Shown one piece after another: positions 10,115 to 20,098 of a DNA stretch of 43,187 nt (position 1 is its first letter; each line of letters opens with the position of its first letter). This DNA comes from Chloroflexota bacterium. GTDB taxonomy: Bacteria; Chloroflexota; Dehalococcoidia; UBA2979. Made by a program: the position numbers and the translations under genes. The stretch is taken from assembly GCA_009839925.1 (NCBI GenBank), contig VXOS01000006.1:1-43187 (forward strand). The letters run 5' to 3'. The notes under the pieces were generated by a model. The model saw only the letters and a list, made by a program, of their open reading frames with translations, was not told where the DNA came from and made no database searches.

Positions 10115-11172
10115 GATCACGAGCCGCGATCTTCACCGGCACCGAAGAACCCATCCTCGTCGAGGAGGTGGAACTCGGAGAGCCGGCGCCGGGCGACGTG
10201 CTCGTGCAGATGACGGCGACCGGCGTCTGCCACTCCGACCTGCACTACCTGCGCGGCTATCGCCAGATCACAAGGCCGACGCTGATGGGCCACGAGGGCA
10301 CGGGCGAGGTGATCGCCGTCGGCGAGGGCGTCTCGCACGTCGCGCCGGGCGATCGCGTCATCACCGCGCTGGTACGGCGCGATGGCGACCCCAGCGGCGA
10401 TCACCGGCCGTCGTCGGCCAGCTCGGTGAGCTGGCGCGGCGAGGAGCTCGACGGCCACCAGACCAGCATCTACACCTGGGCCGAGCACGCGCTGCTCAAC
10501 GCCGACTACGTGGTGAAAGTCCCGGCGGAGACGCCCACGGACGTGGCCGCGCCGCTCGGTTGCGGCGCACTCACCGGAGCCGGGACGGTGCTCAACGCGC
10601 TGGACGCGCAGCCGGGCCGTTCGAGCGCCGTGTTCGGCGCCGGCGGCGTCGGCCTCTCGGCGATCGCCGCGCTGCGGGTGCGCGAGAGCGATCCGATCAT
10701 CGCCGTCGACCTCTCGGACGAGAAGCTCGAGTTCGCGCGCCGCTTCGGGGCGACCGAGGTGGTCAACGCGAGCGACGGAGACCCTGTCGAGCAGATTCGC
10801 GAGATCAGTGGCGGCGGCGTGGACTACGCGATCGACGCGATCGGCGCGCGAGGGACCACACAGCAGATCGTGCAGGCGCTGAAGGCGCGCGGCGGAGCGA
10901 ATCGCGGAGGCGTCGCCGCGATGCTCGCCACCGGCAACATGGTGCGCGTGCCGACCGGCGAGATGGTGATGGGCCAGAAGACGCTGATCGGCGTCCTGAT
11001 CGGCTCGGCCGTGCCGGAGCGCGACGTGCCCGAGCTGCTGCGCTGGCACCGCGAGGGCATGTTCGACCTCGACGCGCTCGTGACGGAGCGCTACGCGCTC
11101 GACGAGATCAACGAGGCGACAAGCCGCCTCGATCGCGGCGAGGTCTTCGGGCGCGGGATCGTCGTCTTCTAG
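10111..11172 (+). CDS. Zinc-type MDR alcohol dehydrogenase lacking the structural-zinc cysteines
   Basis: GVCHSDLHY, GHEGTGEVIAVGEGV, GCGALTGAGT, GAGGVGLSAI Rossmann motif; the lobe usually carrying four Cys is RRDGDPSGDHRPSSASSVSWRGEELDG. Confidence 0.88.
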   Translation: MRSRAAIFTGTEEPILVEEVELGEPAPGDVLVQMTATGVCHSDLHYLRGYRQITRPTLMGHEGTGEVIAVGEGVSHVAPGDRVITALVRRDGDPSGDHRPSSASSVSWRGEELDGHQTSIYTWAEHALLNADYVVKVPAETPTDVAAPLGCGALTGAGTVLNALDAQPGRSSAVFGAGGVGLSAIAALRVRESDPIIAVDLSDEKLEFARRFGATEVVNASDGDPVEQIREISGGGVDYAIDAIGARGTTQQIVQALKARGGANRGGVAAMLATGNMVRVPTGEMVMGQKTLIGVLIGSAVPERDVPELLRWHREGMFDLDALVTERYALDEINEATSRLDRGEVFGRGIVVF

Positions 11173-11570
11173 CCACCCGGCGGCGGCGCGACGCGCACCG
11201 AGGCGCGGCTCACCTCGGCCCCGTTGATCACGAGGTGGAAGGAGTGATCGCCGTAAGCGGGGAAGTTCACGCCGACGAGGTTCACGAGCACGCGCGCGGT
11301 GCCGCTCGTGCCGCCGCTCACCGGCGGCAGCGGCATCTCGCCCTCGATGCGGTCGATGATCTGCTGGCCGTCGGCGTCGTAGCCGCCGACCTCGAGGCGG
11401 TGCGTGCCCGCCTCGGCGACCGAGTAGCGGATCTGCGCGACCATCGTGAGCAGCGGGTGGCGCGTCGGCACCTCGGCGGCGTGGATCGTGTCGACGCCGA
11501 TGCCGAGCGCGTGCAGCTTCCCGCCGGACTCCTCGGCGAAGTCACTGAGGAACGCGAACTCCAGGTCCAT
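11169..11570 (-). CDS. DUF6941-like small protein
   Basis: 133 aa MDLEFAFLSDFAEESGGKLHALGIGVDTIHAAEVPTRHPLLTMVAQIRYS...; sits 5 nt after lpd on the same strand. Confidence 0.6.
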   Translation of the reverse strand: MDLEFAFLSDFAEESGGKLHALGIGVDTIHAAEVPTRHPLLTMVAQIRYSVAEAGTHRLEVGGYDADGQQIIDRIEGEMPLPPVSGGTSGTARVLVNLVGVNFPAYGDHSFHLVINGAEVSRASVRVAPPPGG

Positions 11571-11575
11571 CGCCG

Positions 11576-13012
11576 TCAGCTCCTCTCGTGGCCGCGCCGC
11601 CGCCCGATGTAGTCCGGGCTGCGGCCGTAGAAGGCCGCGGCCGCGTTCATCAGCGTCTCGCCGAGCGTCGGATGCGGGTGAATTGTCAGCTCGAGGTCCT
11701 GCACCACCGCCCCCATCTCGATCGCCAGCGCCGCCTCCGAGATCAGGTCGCCCGCACCGACGCCGACGATGCCGACGCCGAGCACGCGATCGGTGTGCGG
11801 CTCGACCACCAGCTTCGTCGCGCCGTCGGTGCGGCCGAGCGTCGTCGCGCGACCGGAGGCGGCCCACGGCAGCGTCGAGGTCTGCACCTCGATGCGCTGG
11901 TCCGCGGCCTCCGTCTCCGTCAGGCCGACCCAGGCGATCTCCGGGTCCGTGTAGACCACCGCCGGGATCGCGCGCGCGTCCCAGGCCAGCGGCTTCCCGG
12001 CGATCGCCTCGACGGCAATGCTCGCCTCGTGCGTGGCCTTGTGCGCGAGCATCGGTTCCCCGGCCACGTCGCCGATCGCGAAGATCGCCGGGTCCGCGCT
12101 GCGGCGCTGCGCGTCGACCTCGACGAAGCCGCGCGCGTCCAGCTGCACGCCCGTCTGCTCCAGGCCGAGGCCGGCGCTGTTCGGGCGGCGTCCCACAGCG
12201 ACCAGCACCTGCTCGAACAGCTCCTCCGAGGGCTCGCCGTCCGCCCCGCCGAGGCGGGCCAGCACGCCGCCCTCGGCCTCCTCCATCGAGAGCACGGTCG
12301 TCTCCAGGCGGATCGCCTCGAAGTTGCGGCGCAAGCGGCGCTGCAGCGTGCGCACGAGGTCGCGATCGACGCCCGGCAGCAGCCCGTTCGTCATCTCGAC
12401 GACGGTCACGCGCGAGCCGAGCGCGGCGTAGACGCTGCCCAACTCGAGCCCGATGTAGCCGCCGCCGATGACGAGCAGCGTCTCCGGTACGCGCTCCAGC
12501 TCCAGCGCCGAGGTGGAATCCAGCACCAGCGGCGAGTCCAGCGCGAGCGAGGGGATCGTCGCCGGAACGGATCCGGTCGCGACGATCGAGTACTCGAAGC
12601 CGATCGTGCGCGACTCGCCCTCGGCCGGGGTCACCTCGACGGAGCCCGGGCCGTTGAAGCGGGCGCGCCCGCTCACGAACTCGACACCGTGCTGCTTCGT
12701 CAGCTGGCCGAGCCCGCCGGTCAGGCGGTTGACCACGCCCTGCTTCCACTGGCGCAGCTTGTCGAGGTCGATCGAGGGGTCGCCGTAGCTGACGCCCCAG
12801 TCCTCGGCATGCTTCGCCTCCTCGAGCTGCGCGGCCACGTGCAGCAGCGCCTTGGAGGGGATGCAGCCGCGGTAGAGGCAGACGCCGCCGGGGTTCGGCG
12901 CGTCGTCGATCAGCGTGACCTTCATGCCCATGTCGGCGGCGAGGAAGGCCGCCGGATAGCCGCCCGGCCCGCCGCCGATCACCACCAGATCGCTGCCGCC
13001 GTCGGTCACCAT
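11576..13012 (-). CDS. lpdA: Dihydrolipoyl dehydrogenase (E3)
   Basis: 478 aa; GGGPGGYPAAFLAADMG, redox-active GGVCLYRGCIPSKALLH, AIGDVAGEPMLAHKATHE, IHPHPTLGET. Confidence 0.95.
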   Translation of the reverse strand: MVTDGGSDLVVIGGGPGGYPAAFLAADMGMKVTLIDDAPNPGGVCLYRGCIPSKALLHVAAQLEEAKHAEDWGVSYGDPSIDLDKLRQWKQGVVNRLTGGLGQLTKQHGVEFVSGRARFNGPGSVEVTPAEGESRTIGFEYSIVATGSVPATIPSLALDSPLVLDSTSALELERVPETLLVIGGGYIGLELGSVYAALGSRVTVVEMTNGLLPGVDRDLVRTLQRRLRRNFEAIRLETTVLSMEEAEGGVLARLGGADGEPSEELFEQVLVAVGRRPNSAGLGLEQTGVQLDARGFVEVDAQRRSADPAIFAIGDVAGEPMLAHKATHEASIAVEAIAGKPLAWDARAIPAVVYTDPEIAWVGLTETEAADQRIEVQTSTLPWAASGRATTLGRTDGATKLVVEPHTDRVLGVGIVGVGAGDLISEAALAIEMGAVVQDLELTIHPHPTLGETLMNAAAAFYGRSPDYIGRRRGHERS

Positions 13013-14379
13013 CAGTCCTCCGCTCCTGTCTCGCTCTCCGGGAACTCCTCGAGCATGTAGGGCTGCGGCTGCTCCAGCGTCTCGCAGATCCAGGCGAGGG
13101 CGCGCGCGCCGTCGGCGCCGTCGATCAGCCGGTGGTCGAAGTTGATCGCCAGCGGCATCCGCAGCCGCGGCTCGAACTCGCTGCCGGTCCAGACCGGCTC
13201 CTGCTCCGCCCGCCCGACGGCGAGGATCCCGACCTGCGGCGGCAGCAGCACGGCGTTGAAGAAGCCGATCCCCATCCCCCCGAGGTTCGAGATCGTGAAG
13301 GTGCCGCCGCGCAGATCCTCGAGCGTGCTCTTGCGATCGCGCGCCCGGCCGACCAGCTCGCCGATCTCGATCGAGAGCTGGGTGATGCTCTTCTCGTCGG
13401 CGTTGCGCACGACGGGGACGATCAGGCCGTGGTCGGTGTCGGTGGCGACGCCGACGTGCACGTAGCGGCGGTAGACGATCTCCTCGCTCGCCACGTCGAT
13501 CGAGGCGTTGAGGCGCGGGAACTCGCGCAGCGCCCCGGCGACGACCTTCAGCAGGATCGGCATCATCGTCAGCTGGCCGCCGGCCGCGGCGACGCGCTCG
13601 CGGTTGGCGCGGCGGATCGCCTCAAGCTCGGTGACGTCGGCCTTGCGCTGCAGCATCACGTGCGGGCTCTGCGCCCAGGACTGGCTGAGCGTGCGCGCGG
13701 TGGTGCGGCGCACGCCGCTCATCCGCTCGCGCTCCACCTCGCCGAATTGCGAGAGGTCGGGCAGCGCGGACGGCGCGGGCGCGGCGCCCCGTCGAGGCGC
13801 CTCGGGGGCCTCGGCTGGCGCTGCGGCGCTGCGCATCAGCCGCGCGTGCGCCTTCACATCGTCGATCGAGACGCGCCCGCCGGGCCCCGTGCCCGCCACC
13901 TCGCCGAGCGCCACGCCGATCTCGCGCGCGAACATCCGCACCGAGGGCGAGGCGGGCACCAGGCCGCCGTCGGAAGGCAGCACGGGCGTGGCCGCGCCCG
14001 GCGGCCTCGCGGCGGCGGCCGGCGGCGGAGCCGGGGCAGCGGCGGGAGGCGCGGGCGGCGCTGCGTCCGGCTCGATGGCGGGCGGCGCGCTCGCGGCGGG
14101 CGGCGTCATGGAGACGGCCGGGGAGGAGGGCTTCACGCCCTCCTCGGCCTCGATCGCGACGATCGCCTGGCCCGGCCGGATCGTGTCGCCGACGCTGACG
14201 TGGACGGCGGTGATCGCGCCCGCGTAGGGCGCGGGTACGTCGAGGTTCGCCTTCTCCGTCTCCACCTCGATCACGGCTTGGTCACGCTCGACGCGGTCGC
14301 CCGCGTGGACGTGCACCGCGATCACCTCGGCCTCTTCGATGTCCTCGCCGAGGTCGGGGAGCAGGTAGTCCGTTGCCAT
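13012..14379 (-). CDS. Dihydrolipoamide acyltransferase (E2), single lipoyl domain
   Basis: 455 aa; lipoyl site VETEKANLDV, Ala/Pro linkers, E3-binding segment, catalytic FDHRLIDGADGA. Confidence 0.93.
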   Translation of the reverse strand: MATDYLLPDLGEDIEEAEVIAVHVHAGDRVERDQAVIEVETEKANLDVPAPYAGAITAVHVSVGDTIRPGQAIVAIEAEEGVKPSSPAVSMTPPAASAPPAIEPDAAPPAPPAAAPAPPPAAAARPPGAATPVLPSDGGLVPASPSVRMFAREIGVALGEVAGTGPGGRVSIDDVKAHARLMRSAAAPAEAPEAPRRGAAPAPSALPDLSQFGEVERERMSGVRRTTARTLSQSWAQSPHVMLQRKADVTELEAIRRANRERVAAAGGQLTMMPILLKVVAGALREFPRLNASIDVASEEIVYRRYVHVGVATDTDHGLIVPVVRNADEKSITQLSIEIGELVGRARDRKSTLEDLRGGTFTISNLGGMGIGFFNAVLLPPQVGILAVGRAEQEPVWTGSEFEPRLRMPLAINFDHRLIDGADGARALAWICETLEQPQPYMLEEFPESETGAED

Positions 14380-14413
14380 GCGTCCTCCTGCTGCCCGTCG
14401 GGCGGCGCGTCGC

Positions 14414-17155
14414 TCAGACGAGCCGCGGGTTGACCTTCTCCGGGTCGATGTCGAGTTCCTCGATCGCCTGCTTCGCCACGCCGGCGGGAATCACGCCGTC
14501 GAGGGCGAGCGCGTGCAGCGCGGCCAGCGCGATGTGCTTCGCGTCCACTTCGAAGAAGTCACGCAGCACCTCGCGCGTCTCGCTGCGCCCGAAGCCGTCC
14601 GTCCCGAGCGAGACGAGGCGGCCGGGCAGCCACTTGGCGACGGCGTCCGGCAGCGACTTGAGGTAGTCCGTGGCAGCGACGAATGGGCCCTCCGCGTCCG
14701 CGGTCACCTCGGAGAGGTAGGAGCGGCGGGGTGGCTCGCCGGGATGCAGCATGTTCCAGCGATCGGCGTCCATCGCGTCGCGGCGCAGCTCGCTGTAGCT
14801 GGTCACGGACCAGACGTCGGCCGCGACGCCGTAGCGCTCGCCGAGCAGCTCCTGCGCGGCCACGACCTCGTTGAGGATCGCGCCGCTCCCGAACAGCTGC
14901 ACGCGCGGGCCGCGTCCCTCGGAGCGGCTCAGCCGGTAGATGCCGCGGAGCACGCCCTCGGCGGCATCCTCCGGCAGCGGAGGCTGCGGGTAGGCCTCGT
15001 TGGTGACGGTCAGGTAGTAGAAGACCGGGTCTTGCTGCTCGTGCATGCGGCGGATGCCCTCGCGCACGATCAGCGCCAGCTCGTAGGCATAGGCCGGGTC
15101 GTAGCTGAGCAGGTTCGGGACCACCGAGGACAGCACGTGGCTGTGCCCGTCCTGGTGCTGGAGACCCTCGCCCTGCAGCGTCGTGCGGCCGGCGGTCGCG
15201 CCCACGAGGAAGCCGCGCGTGCGTGAGTCGGCGGCCGCCCAGATCAGATCGCCGACACGCTGAAAACCGAACATCGAGTAGAAGATGAAGAACGGCAGCG
15301 TGCACGCGCCGTGCACCGCCGAGGCCGTCCCGGCGGCGATGAACGAGGCCAGCGACCCCGCCTCGGTGATGCCTTCCTCGAGGATCTGACCGTCGGTCGT
15401 CTCCTTGTAGTAGATCAGGCTGTCGGCATCGACGGGCTCGTAGAGCTGGCCGACGTGCGAGTAGATGCCGGCCTCGCGGAACAGCGTCTCCATGCCGAAC
15501 GTGCGCGCCTCGTCGGGGACGATCGGCACGATCAGGTCGCCCATCGTCTCGTCGCGCAGCAGCCGCGAGAGCAGCCGCACGAAGGCGAGCGTCGTCGAGA
15601 CGTCGCGGCCGCCCGAGCCGCCGATGAACTCCTCGAAGACCGACTCCGCCGGCGACACCCCGGCGCAGGAGATGGTGCGCCGCAGCGGCAGGAAGCCGCC
15701 GAGGGCCTGGCGGCGCTGCTGCAGATAGCGCGCCTCCGGGCTGTCCTCGTCCGGGCGGTAGAGCGGCGCGTGCACGACCTCCTCGTCGCTCAGCGGGATC
15801 GCGAAGCGGTCGCGGAAGTGCATCAGCTCGTCTTCGTTGAGCTTCTTCTGCTGGTGGGTGATGTTCTTGCCCTCGCCGGCCTCGCCCAGGCCGTAGCCCT
15901 TGATCGTGCGCGCGAGGATGACGGTCGGTCCGCCCTCGTGCCGCACCGCGGCGTGGTAGGCGGCGTGGACCTTGGCCGGGTCGTGGCCGCCGAGGCGCAT
16001 CGACCACAGCTCGTCGTCGCTCATGTGCTGCACCATGCGCAGTAGGCGCGGGTCCACGCCGTAGAAGTGCTCGCGGATGTAGGCGCCGCCGGCGACCGTG
16101 TACTTCTGGTACTCGCCGTCGACGACCTCGCCCATGCGCTTGGCCAGCAGGCCATCGTGGTCGCGGGCCAGCAGCTCGTCCCACTCGGCGCCCCACAGCA
16201 CCTTGATCACGTTCCAGCCGGCGCCGCGGAAGACGGCCTCCAGCTCCTGGATGATCTGGCCGTTGCCGCGCACCGGGCCGTCGAGGCGTTGCAGGTTGCA
16301 GTTGATCACGAAGATCAGGTTGTCGAGCTGCTCGCGCGCCGCCAGCGAGATCGCGCCCAGCGCCTCCGGCTCGTCCGTCTCGCCGTCGCCGAGGAAGACC
16401 CAGACCTTCGCGTCCGTCGGCTCCTTCAGCCCGCGATCTACGAGGTAGCGCATGAACCGCGCCTGGTAGATCCCCATCAGCGGCGCGAGGCCCATCGAGA
16501 CGGTCGGGAACTTCCAGAAGTCCTCCATCAGCCAGGGGTGCGGGTACGAGGGCAGCCCGCCGCCCTCGGCCAGCTCGCGGCGGAAGTTGCGCATCAGCTC
16601 CTCGCTGATCCGCCCCTCCAGGTAGGCGCGCCCGTAGATGCCGGGCGAGGCGTGGCCCTGGATGTAGACCAGGTCCCCGCCGCTCGGGTCGTTCGCGCCG
16701 CGGAAGAAGTGGTGGAAGCCCACCTCGTAGAGCGTGGCCGCCGAGGCGTAGGTGGAGATGTGACCGCCGATGCCGTCCGCCTTGTTGTTGGCGTCGACGA
16801 CCATCGCCATCGCGTTCCAGCGTACGAAGCTCTTGATGCGCTGCTCGAGGCGCCGGTTGCCGGGGTAGGCCGGCTCGCGCTCGACCGGGATCGTGTTGAC
16901 GTAGGGCGTGCGCGAGGTGACCGGCAGCGGCGCCATCTCCTTCTGCGCCTCCAGCTGCAGATCCTGCAGCAGCTCGGCGACGCGCTCCGGCCCGCGCCGG
17001 AAGAAGACCTCGTGCAGCGACTGCCGCCACTCCTCGGTCTCGATCGCGTCGAGTTCGGCGTTGAGCTCGGCGCGCGCGGCCTCGAGGTCCGCGCCGTTGC
17101 CGTCGGCCGGGAGCTGGCCGTCGGCCTGGGCGGACGGCATGGCTTCGATGGTCAT
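14414..17155 (-). CDS. aceE: Pyruvate dehydrogenase E1, homodimeric type
   Basis: Start MTIEAMPSAQADGQ; GDGETDEPEALGAISLAAREQLDNLIFVINCNLQRLDGPVRGNGQIIQELE ThDP region and full-length AceE architecture. Confidence 0.95.
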   Translation of the reverse strand: MTIEAMPSAQADGQLPADGNGADLEAARAELNAELDAIETEEWRQSLHEVFFRRGPERVAELLQDLQLEAQKEMAPLPVTSRTPYVNTIPVEREPAYPGNRRLEQRIKSFVRWNAMAMVVDANNKADGIGGHISTYASAATLYEVGFHHFFRGANDPSGGDLVYIQGHASPGIYGRAYLEGRISEELMRNFRRELAEGGGLPSYPHPWLMEDFWKFPTVSMGLAPLMGIYQARFMRYLVDRGLKEPTDAKVWVFLGDGETDEPEALGAISLAAREQLDNLIFVINCNLQRLDGPVRGNGQIIQELEAVFRGAGWNVIKVLWGAEWDELLARDHDGLLAKRMGEVVDGEYQKYTVAGGAYIREHFYGVDPRLLRMVQHMSDDELWSMRLGGHDPAKVHAAYHAAVRHEGGPTVILARTIKGYGLGEAGEGKNITHQQKKLNEDELMHFRDRFAIPLSDEEVVHAPLYRPDEDSPEARYLQQRRQALGGFLPLRRTISCAGVSPAESVFEEFIGGSGGRDVSTTLAFVRLLSRLLRDETMGDLIVPIVPDEARTFGMETLFREAGIYSHVGQLYEPVDADSLIYYKETTDGQILEEGITEAGSLASFIAAGTASAVHGACTLPFFIFYSMFGFQRVGDLIWAAADSRTRGFLVGATAGRTTLQGEGLQHQDGHSHVLSSVVPNLLSYDPAYAYELALIVREGIRRMHEQQDPVFYYLTVTNEAYPQPPLPEDAAEGVLRGIYRLSRSEGRGPRVQLFGSGAILNEVVAAQELLGERYGVAADVWSVTSYSELRRDAMDADRWNMLHPGEPPRRSYLSEVTADAEGPFVAATDYLKSLPDAVAKWLPGRLVSLGTDGFGRSETREVLRDFFEVDAKHIALAALHALALDGVIPAGVAKQAIEELDIDPEKVNPRLV

Positions 17156-18072
17156 GGCGTGCTTCCGTTCCCCGCCGGCGCGGCCTCGGAGGCCTGCTCG
17201 GCGGCGTGGTAGGAGCTGCGCACCAGCGGTCCGCACTCGGCGTGGCGGAAGCCGATCGCGTGCGCGTAGTCCGCGATCTCGGCGAACTCGTCGGGATGCC
17301 AAAAGCGATCGATCGGCAGGTGCTTCAGCGAGGGCCGCAGGTACTGCCCCACGGTCAGCAGGTCGCAACCGTGCGCGCGCAGGTCGTCGAGCACCTGCTT
17401 CACCTCGTCCAGCGTCTCCCCGAGGCCGACCATGATGCCGGACTTGGTCGTCATCTCCGGGTCGATCTCCTTGACGCGGCGGATCAGCTCCAGCGAGCGC
17501 CGGTAGCGCGCCTTCGGGCGCACCCGCCGGTAGAGCCGCGGGACCGTCTCCGTGTTGTGGTTGAGCACCACCGGCTGCGCTTCGATCACGGTTGCGAGGG
17601 CGTCCCAGTTGCCCTCGAAGTCCGGGATCAGCACCTCCACCTGCGTCTCCGGCAGGCGTCGCCGGATCGCGCGGATGCAGCCCGCGAAGATCTCCGCACC
17701 GCCGTCGGGCAGGTCGTCGCGGTTGACCGAGGTGATCACGACGTAGTCAAGGCCCAGCCGCTCGACGGCCTGTGCGAGGCGGAACGGCTCAAGCAGATCG
17801 AGCCCCTCCGGCCGGCCGGAGGTGACATCGCAGAAGCCGCAGGCCCGCGTGCAGACGTCGCCGAGAATCATGAAGGTGGCGGTGCCCGCGTTGAAGCACT
17901 CGCCGATGTTCGGGCAGCGCGCCTCCTCGCAGACGGAGTGCAGATCGTTCTCGCGCAGCAACGACTTGATCTCGGAGAAGCGCTCGCCCGCGGGGAAGCG
18001 CGCCTTCAGCCAGCGCGGCTTGCGCGGGAACGGCTTTTCCATCAGCGGCGCCACCACGCCGCGCGAGCTCAC
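17152..18072 (-). CDS. lipA: Lipoyl synthase
   Basis: Radical SAM CTRACGFC plus N-terminal CEEARCPNIGEC cluster; GTG start at 18072 overlaps the lipB stop (GTGA). Confidence 0.95.
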   Translation of the reverse strand: MSSRGVVAPLMEKPFPRKPRWLKARFPAGERFSEIKSLLRENDLHSVCEEARCPNIGECFNAGTATFMILGDVCTRACGFCDVTSGRPEGLDLLEPFRLAQAVERLGLDYVVITSVNRDDLPDGGAEIFAGCIRAIRRRLPETQVEVLIPDFEGNWDALATVIEAQPVVLNHNTETVPRLYRRVRPKARYRRSLELIRRVKEIDPEMTTKSGIMVGLGETLDEVKQVLDDLRAHGCDLLTVGQYLRPSLKHLPIDRFWHPDEFAEIADYAHAIGFRHAECGPLVRSSYHAAEQASEAAPAGNGSTP

Positions 18073-18827
18073 GACGCGGCTCCGGCCAGCGCCGCCGGCG
18101 CGGGCGCGTCCCACGACGCGGCGACCAGCGTGCAGCCGAACTCACGCGCGAAGGCCTCGGCAAGCGCGTCCTCGACCTCCTCCATCGCGGGCGCTTCGCC
18201 GAGCAGCCGCGCCAGCGAGGTCGCCTCGATGTCCGGGATGCCGCAGGGCACGATCCGCGCGAACCACTCGAGGTCGGTCGAGACGTTGAGGGCGAGGCCG
18301 TGGCGGCTGACGCCGCGGCTGACGCGCACGCCGACCGCGCCGAGCTTCGCGCCGTCGACCCAGACGCCGGGGCGCCCGCGCACGCGCTCGGCCTGCACGC
18401 CGAACCGCGCGACGGCCTCGAGCATCACGGCCTCGAGCATCCGCACGTAGCGGGCGGCCCCGATGCCGCGGCCGCGCAGGTCGAGAATCGGGTAGGCGAC
18501 GAGCTGGCCCGGTCCGTGGAAGGTCACGTCGCCGCCGCGGTCGGTGTGCACCACCTGCGCCCCGAAGGCGGCCAGCGCCCGTGGGGTGGCAAGCAGGTTC
18601 GAGTCGTTGCCGCGCGCGCCGAGCGTGTAGACGGGCGGATGCTCAAGCAGGACCAGCGCCTCGCCCTCGCTCCCCGCGTGCAGGCCCGCAGCCCGCGCGT
18701 GCTGCCACTCCAGCGCGCGCCCGTACTCGACGAGGCCGGGACGCCACAGCCGCACGACGCCCTCGGGGCATTCGTCGCTTGTCGTCCGGGCGTCTGCCTG
18801 GAGGGTCATGGGCTCCCCCGCGCTCAT
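18069..18827 (-). CDS. lipB: Octanoyltransferase
   Basis: VYTLGARGNDSNLL, TDRGGDVTFHGPGQLVAYPILDL, KLGAVGVRVSRGVSRHGLALNV, IVPCGIPD. Confidence 0.94.
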   Translation of the reverse strand: MSAGEPMTLQADARTTSDECPEGVVRLWRPGLVEYGRALEWQHARAAGLHAGSEGEALVLLEHPPVYTLGARGNDSNLLATPRALAAFGAQVVHTDRGGDVTFHGPGQLVAYPILDLRGRGIGAARYVRMLEAVMLEAVARFGVQAERVRGRPGVWVDGAKLGAVGVRVSRGVSRHGLALNVSTDLEWFARIVPCGIPDIEATSLARLLGEAPAMEEVEDALAEAFAREFGCTLVAASWDAPAPAALAGAAS

Positions 18828-18836
18828 TTCGCCCGC

Positions 18837-18857
18837 CCCGCGGCGGCGCGCCGCGGG
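18837..18857. repeat. Perfect 9-bp inverted repeat in the lipB leader
   Basis: CCCGCGGCG-GCG-CGCCGCGGG just upstream of the lipB start. Confidence 0.5.
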
Positions 18858-19015
18858 CCGCTCAGGCCAACGTATCCAGTATATGAAGCGACCGCTGCCG
18901 GTGGGGCCACATCGTGCAGCGGGATGCGCAGGCGGCGTCGGGCCGTCGCGCTGTCCGCTATGCTCCGGGCGGATCGCGGCCCCGACGGGCGCCCCGAACG
19001 TGAGGCGAGGAAGCG

Positions 19016-19999
19016 ATGCAGATCAGCCCATCCGTGCGCGCCGCCATGGTGCCGGACGAGAACGTGATGCACCCCGACTTCACCTCGATCTATCTCGTCG
19101 GCGCGCCGGGCGGCCAGTCGCTGACGATCGACTCCGGCGAGGCGATCGAGCGCTACCAGTGGTTCCTGCGGGGCTACCTGGCGGCGACCGAGCACGCCGA
19201 GATCGGCGTCGCCACGATCACCCACCACCACGCCGATCACTCAGGCAACCTCAAGTGGGCCAAGGAGTTCCTCGACGCCGAGATCTCGATCCCGGAAGGG
19301 GGGCGGCGTCTGCTCAAGGGCCGCATCCCCCGCAAGGTCAACCAGCTGGCCGACGGCGACGTGCTGGACATGGGCGGCGGCGTCCGCCTGCAGGTGCTGG
19401 CGACGCCCGGCCACAGCGTCGACTCGCTCTGCTACTACCTGGAGGACGAGGGCGTGCTGTTCACCGGCGACACGCTGCTCGGTTCCTCGACGACGACGGT
19501 CGGGAATCTCGGGGACTACCGGCGCAGCCTCGAGCGGCTGCTGGAGCTGCCGAACCTGCGGGTGATCTGCCCCGGCCACGGCAAGGTCGTGAACGACCCG
19601 CGCGAGCGCCTCCAGATGTACGTCGACCACCGCAACCTGCGCGAGCAGCAGATCCTCGCGGCGCTCAAGGGCGGGGAGCAGCTCAGCAGCTGGGAGATCA
19701 TGCTGCGCGTCTACGGCGACTCGATCGACACCCGCCTGCGCCGCGCCGCCGACGGGAACGTGCGCAGCCACCTCGATCAGCTCCGCGAGGAAGGCCGCAT
19801 CACCGAGTACGAGGGCAAACCGAAGCGCGCCCGCAGCAAGCGGGCAGTGGAGCGCGAGCACGAACACGAGCGCGAGCGAGACCGCATCCTCCGCGAGGCC
19901 AAACGCATCAGGGCAGCCCGCAGCCGCGAGGAGATTCGCCGCCAGGAGAACCCGCCGAGCGAGCAGTGGTCCAAGCCCCCGCTCTACGAACTCGCCTAG
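19016..19999 (+). CDS. MBL-fold metallohydrolase (LACTB2-like) with charged C-terminal extension
   Basis: TITHHHADHSGN, TPGHSVDSLCYY, FTGDTLLG, CPGHGKVV; C-terminus KREHEHERERDRILREAKRIRAARSREEIRRQE-type stretch. Confidence 0.88.
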   Translation: MQISPSVRAAMVPDENVMHPDFTSIYLVGAPGGQSLTIDSGEAIERYQWFLRGYLAATEHAEIGVATITHHHADHSGNLKWAKEFLDAEISIPEGGRRLLKGRIPRKVNQLADGDVLDMGGGVRLQVLATPGHSVDSLCYYLEDEGVLFTGDTLLGSSTTTVGNLGDYRRSLERLLELPNLRVICPGHGKVVNDPRERLQMYVDHRNLREQQILAALKGGEQLSSWEIMLRVYGDSIDTRLRRAADGNVRSHLDQLREEGRITEYEGKPKRARSKRAVEREHEHERERDRILREAKRIRAARSREEIRRQENPPSEQWSKPPLYELA

Positions 20000-20098
20000 C
20001 CGCGCGACGGGCTATCGAGGGCCTCCCGGCGTCGTGCACGAAACGCCCGGGGACTCGCGGGGGTCACGCCCTCTGATAGCCGTTCCCTGATCGCCGGC

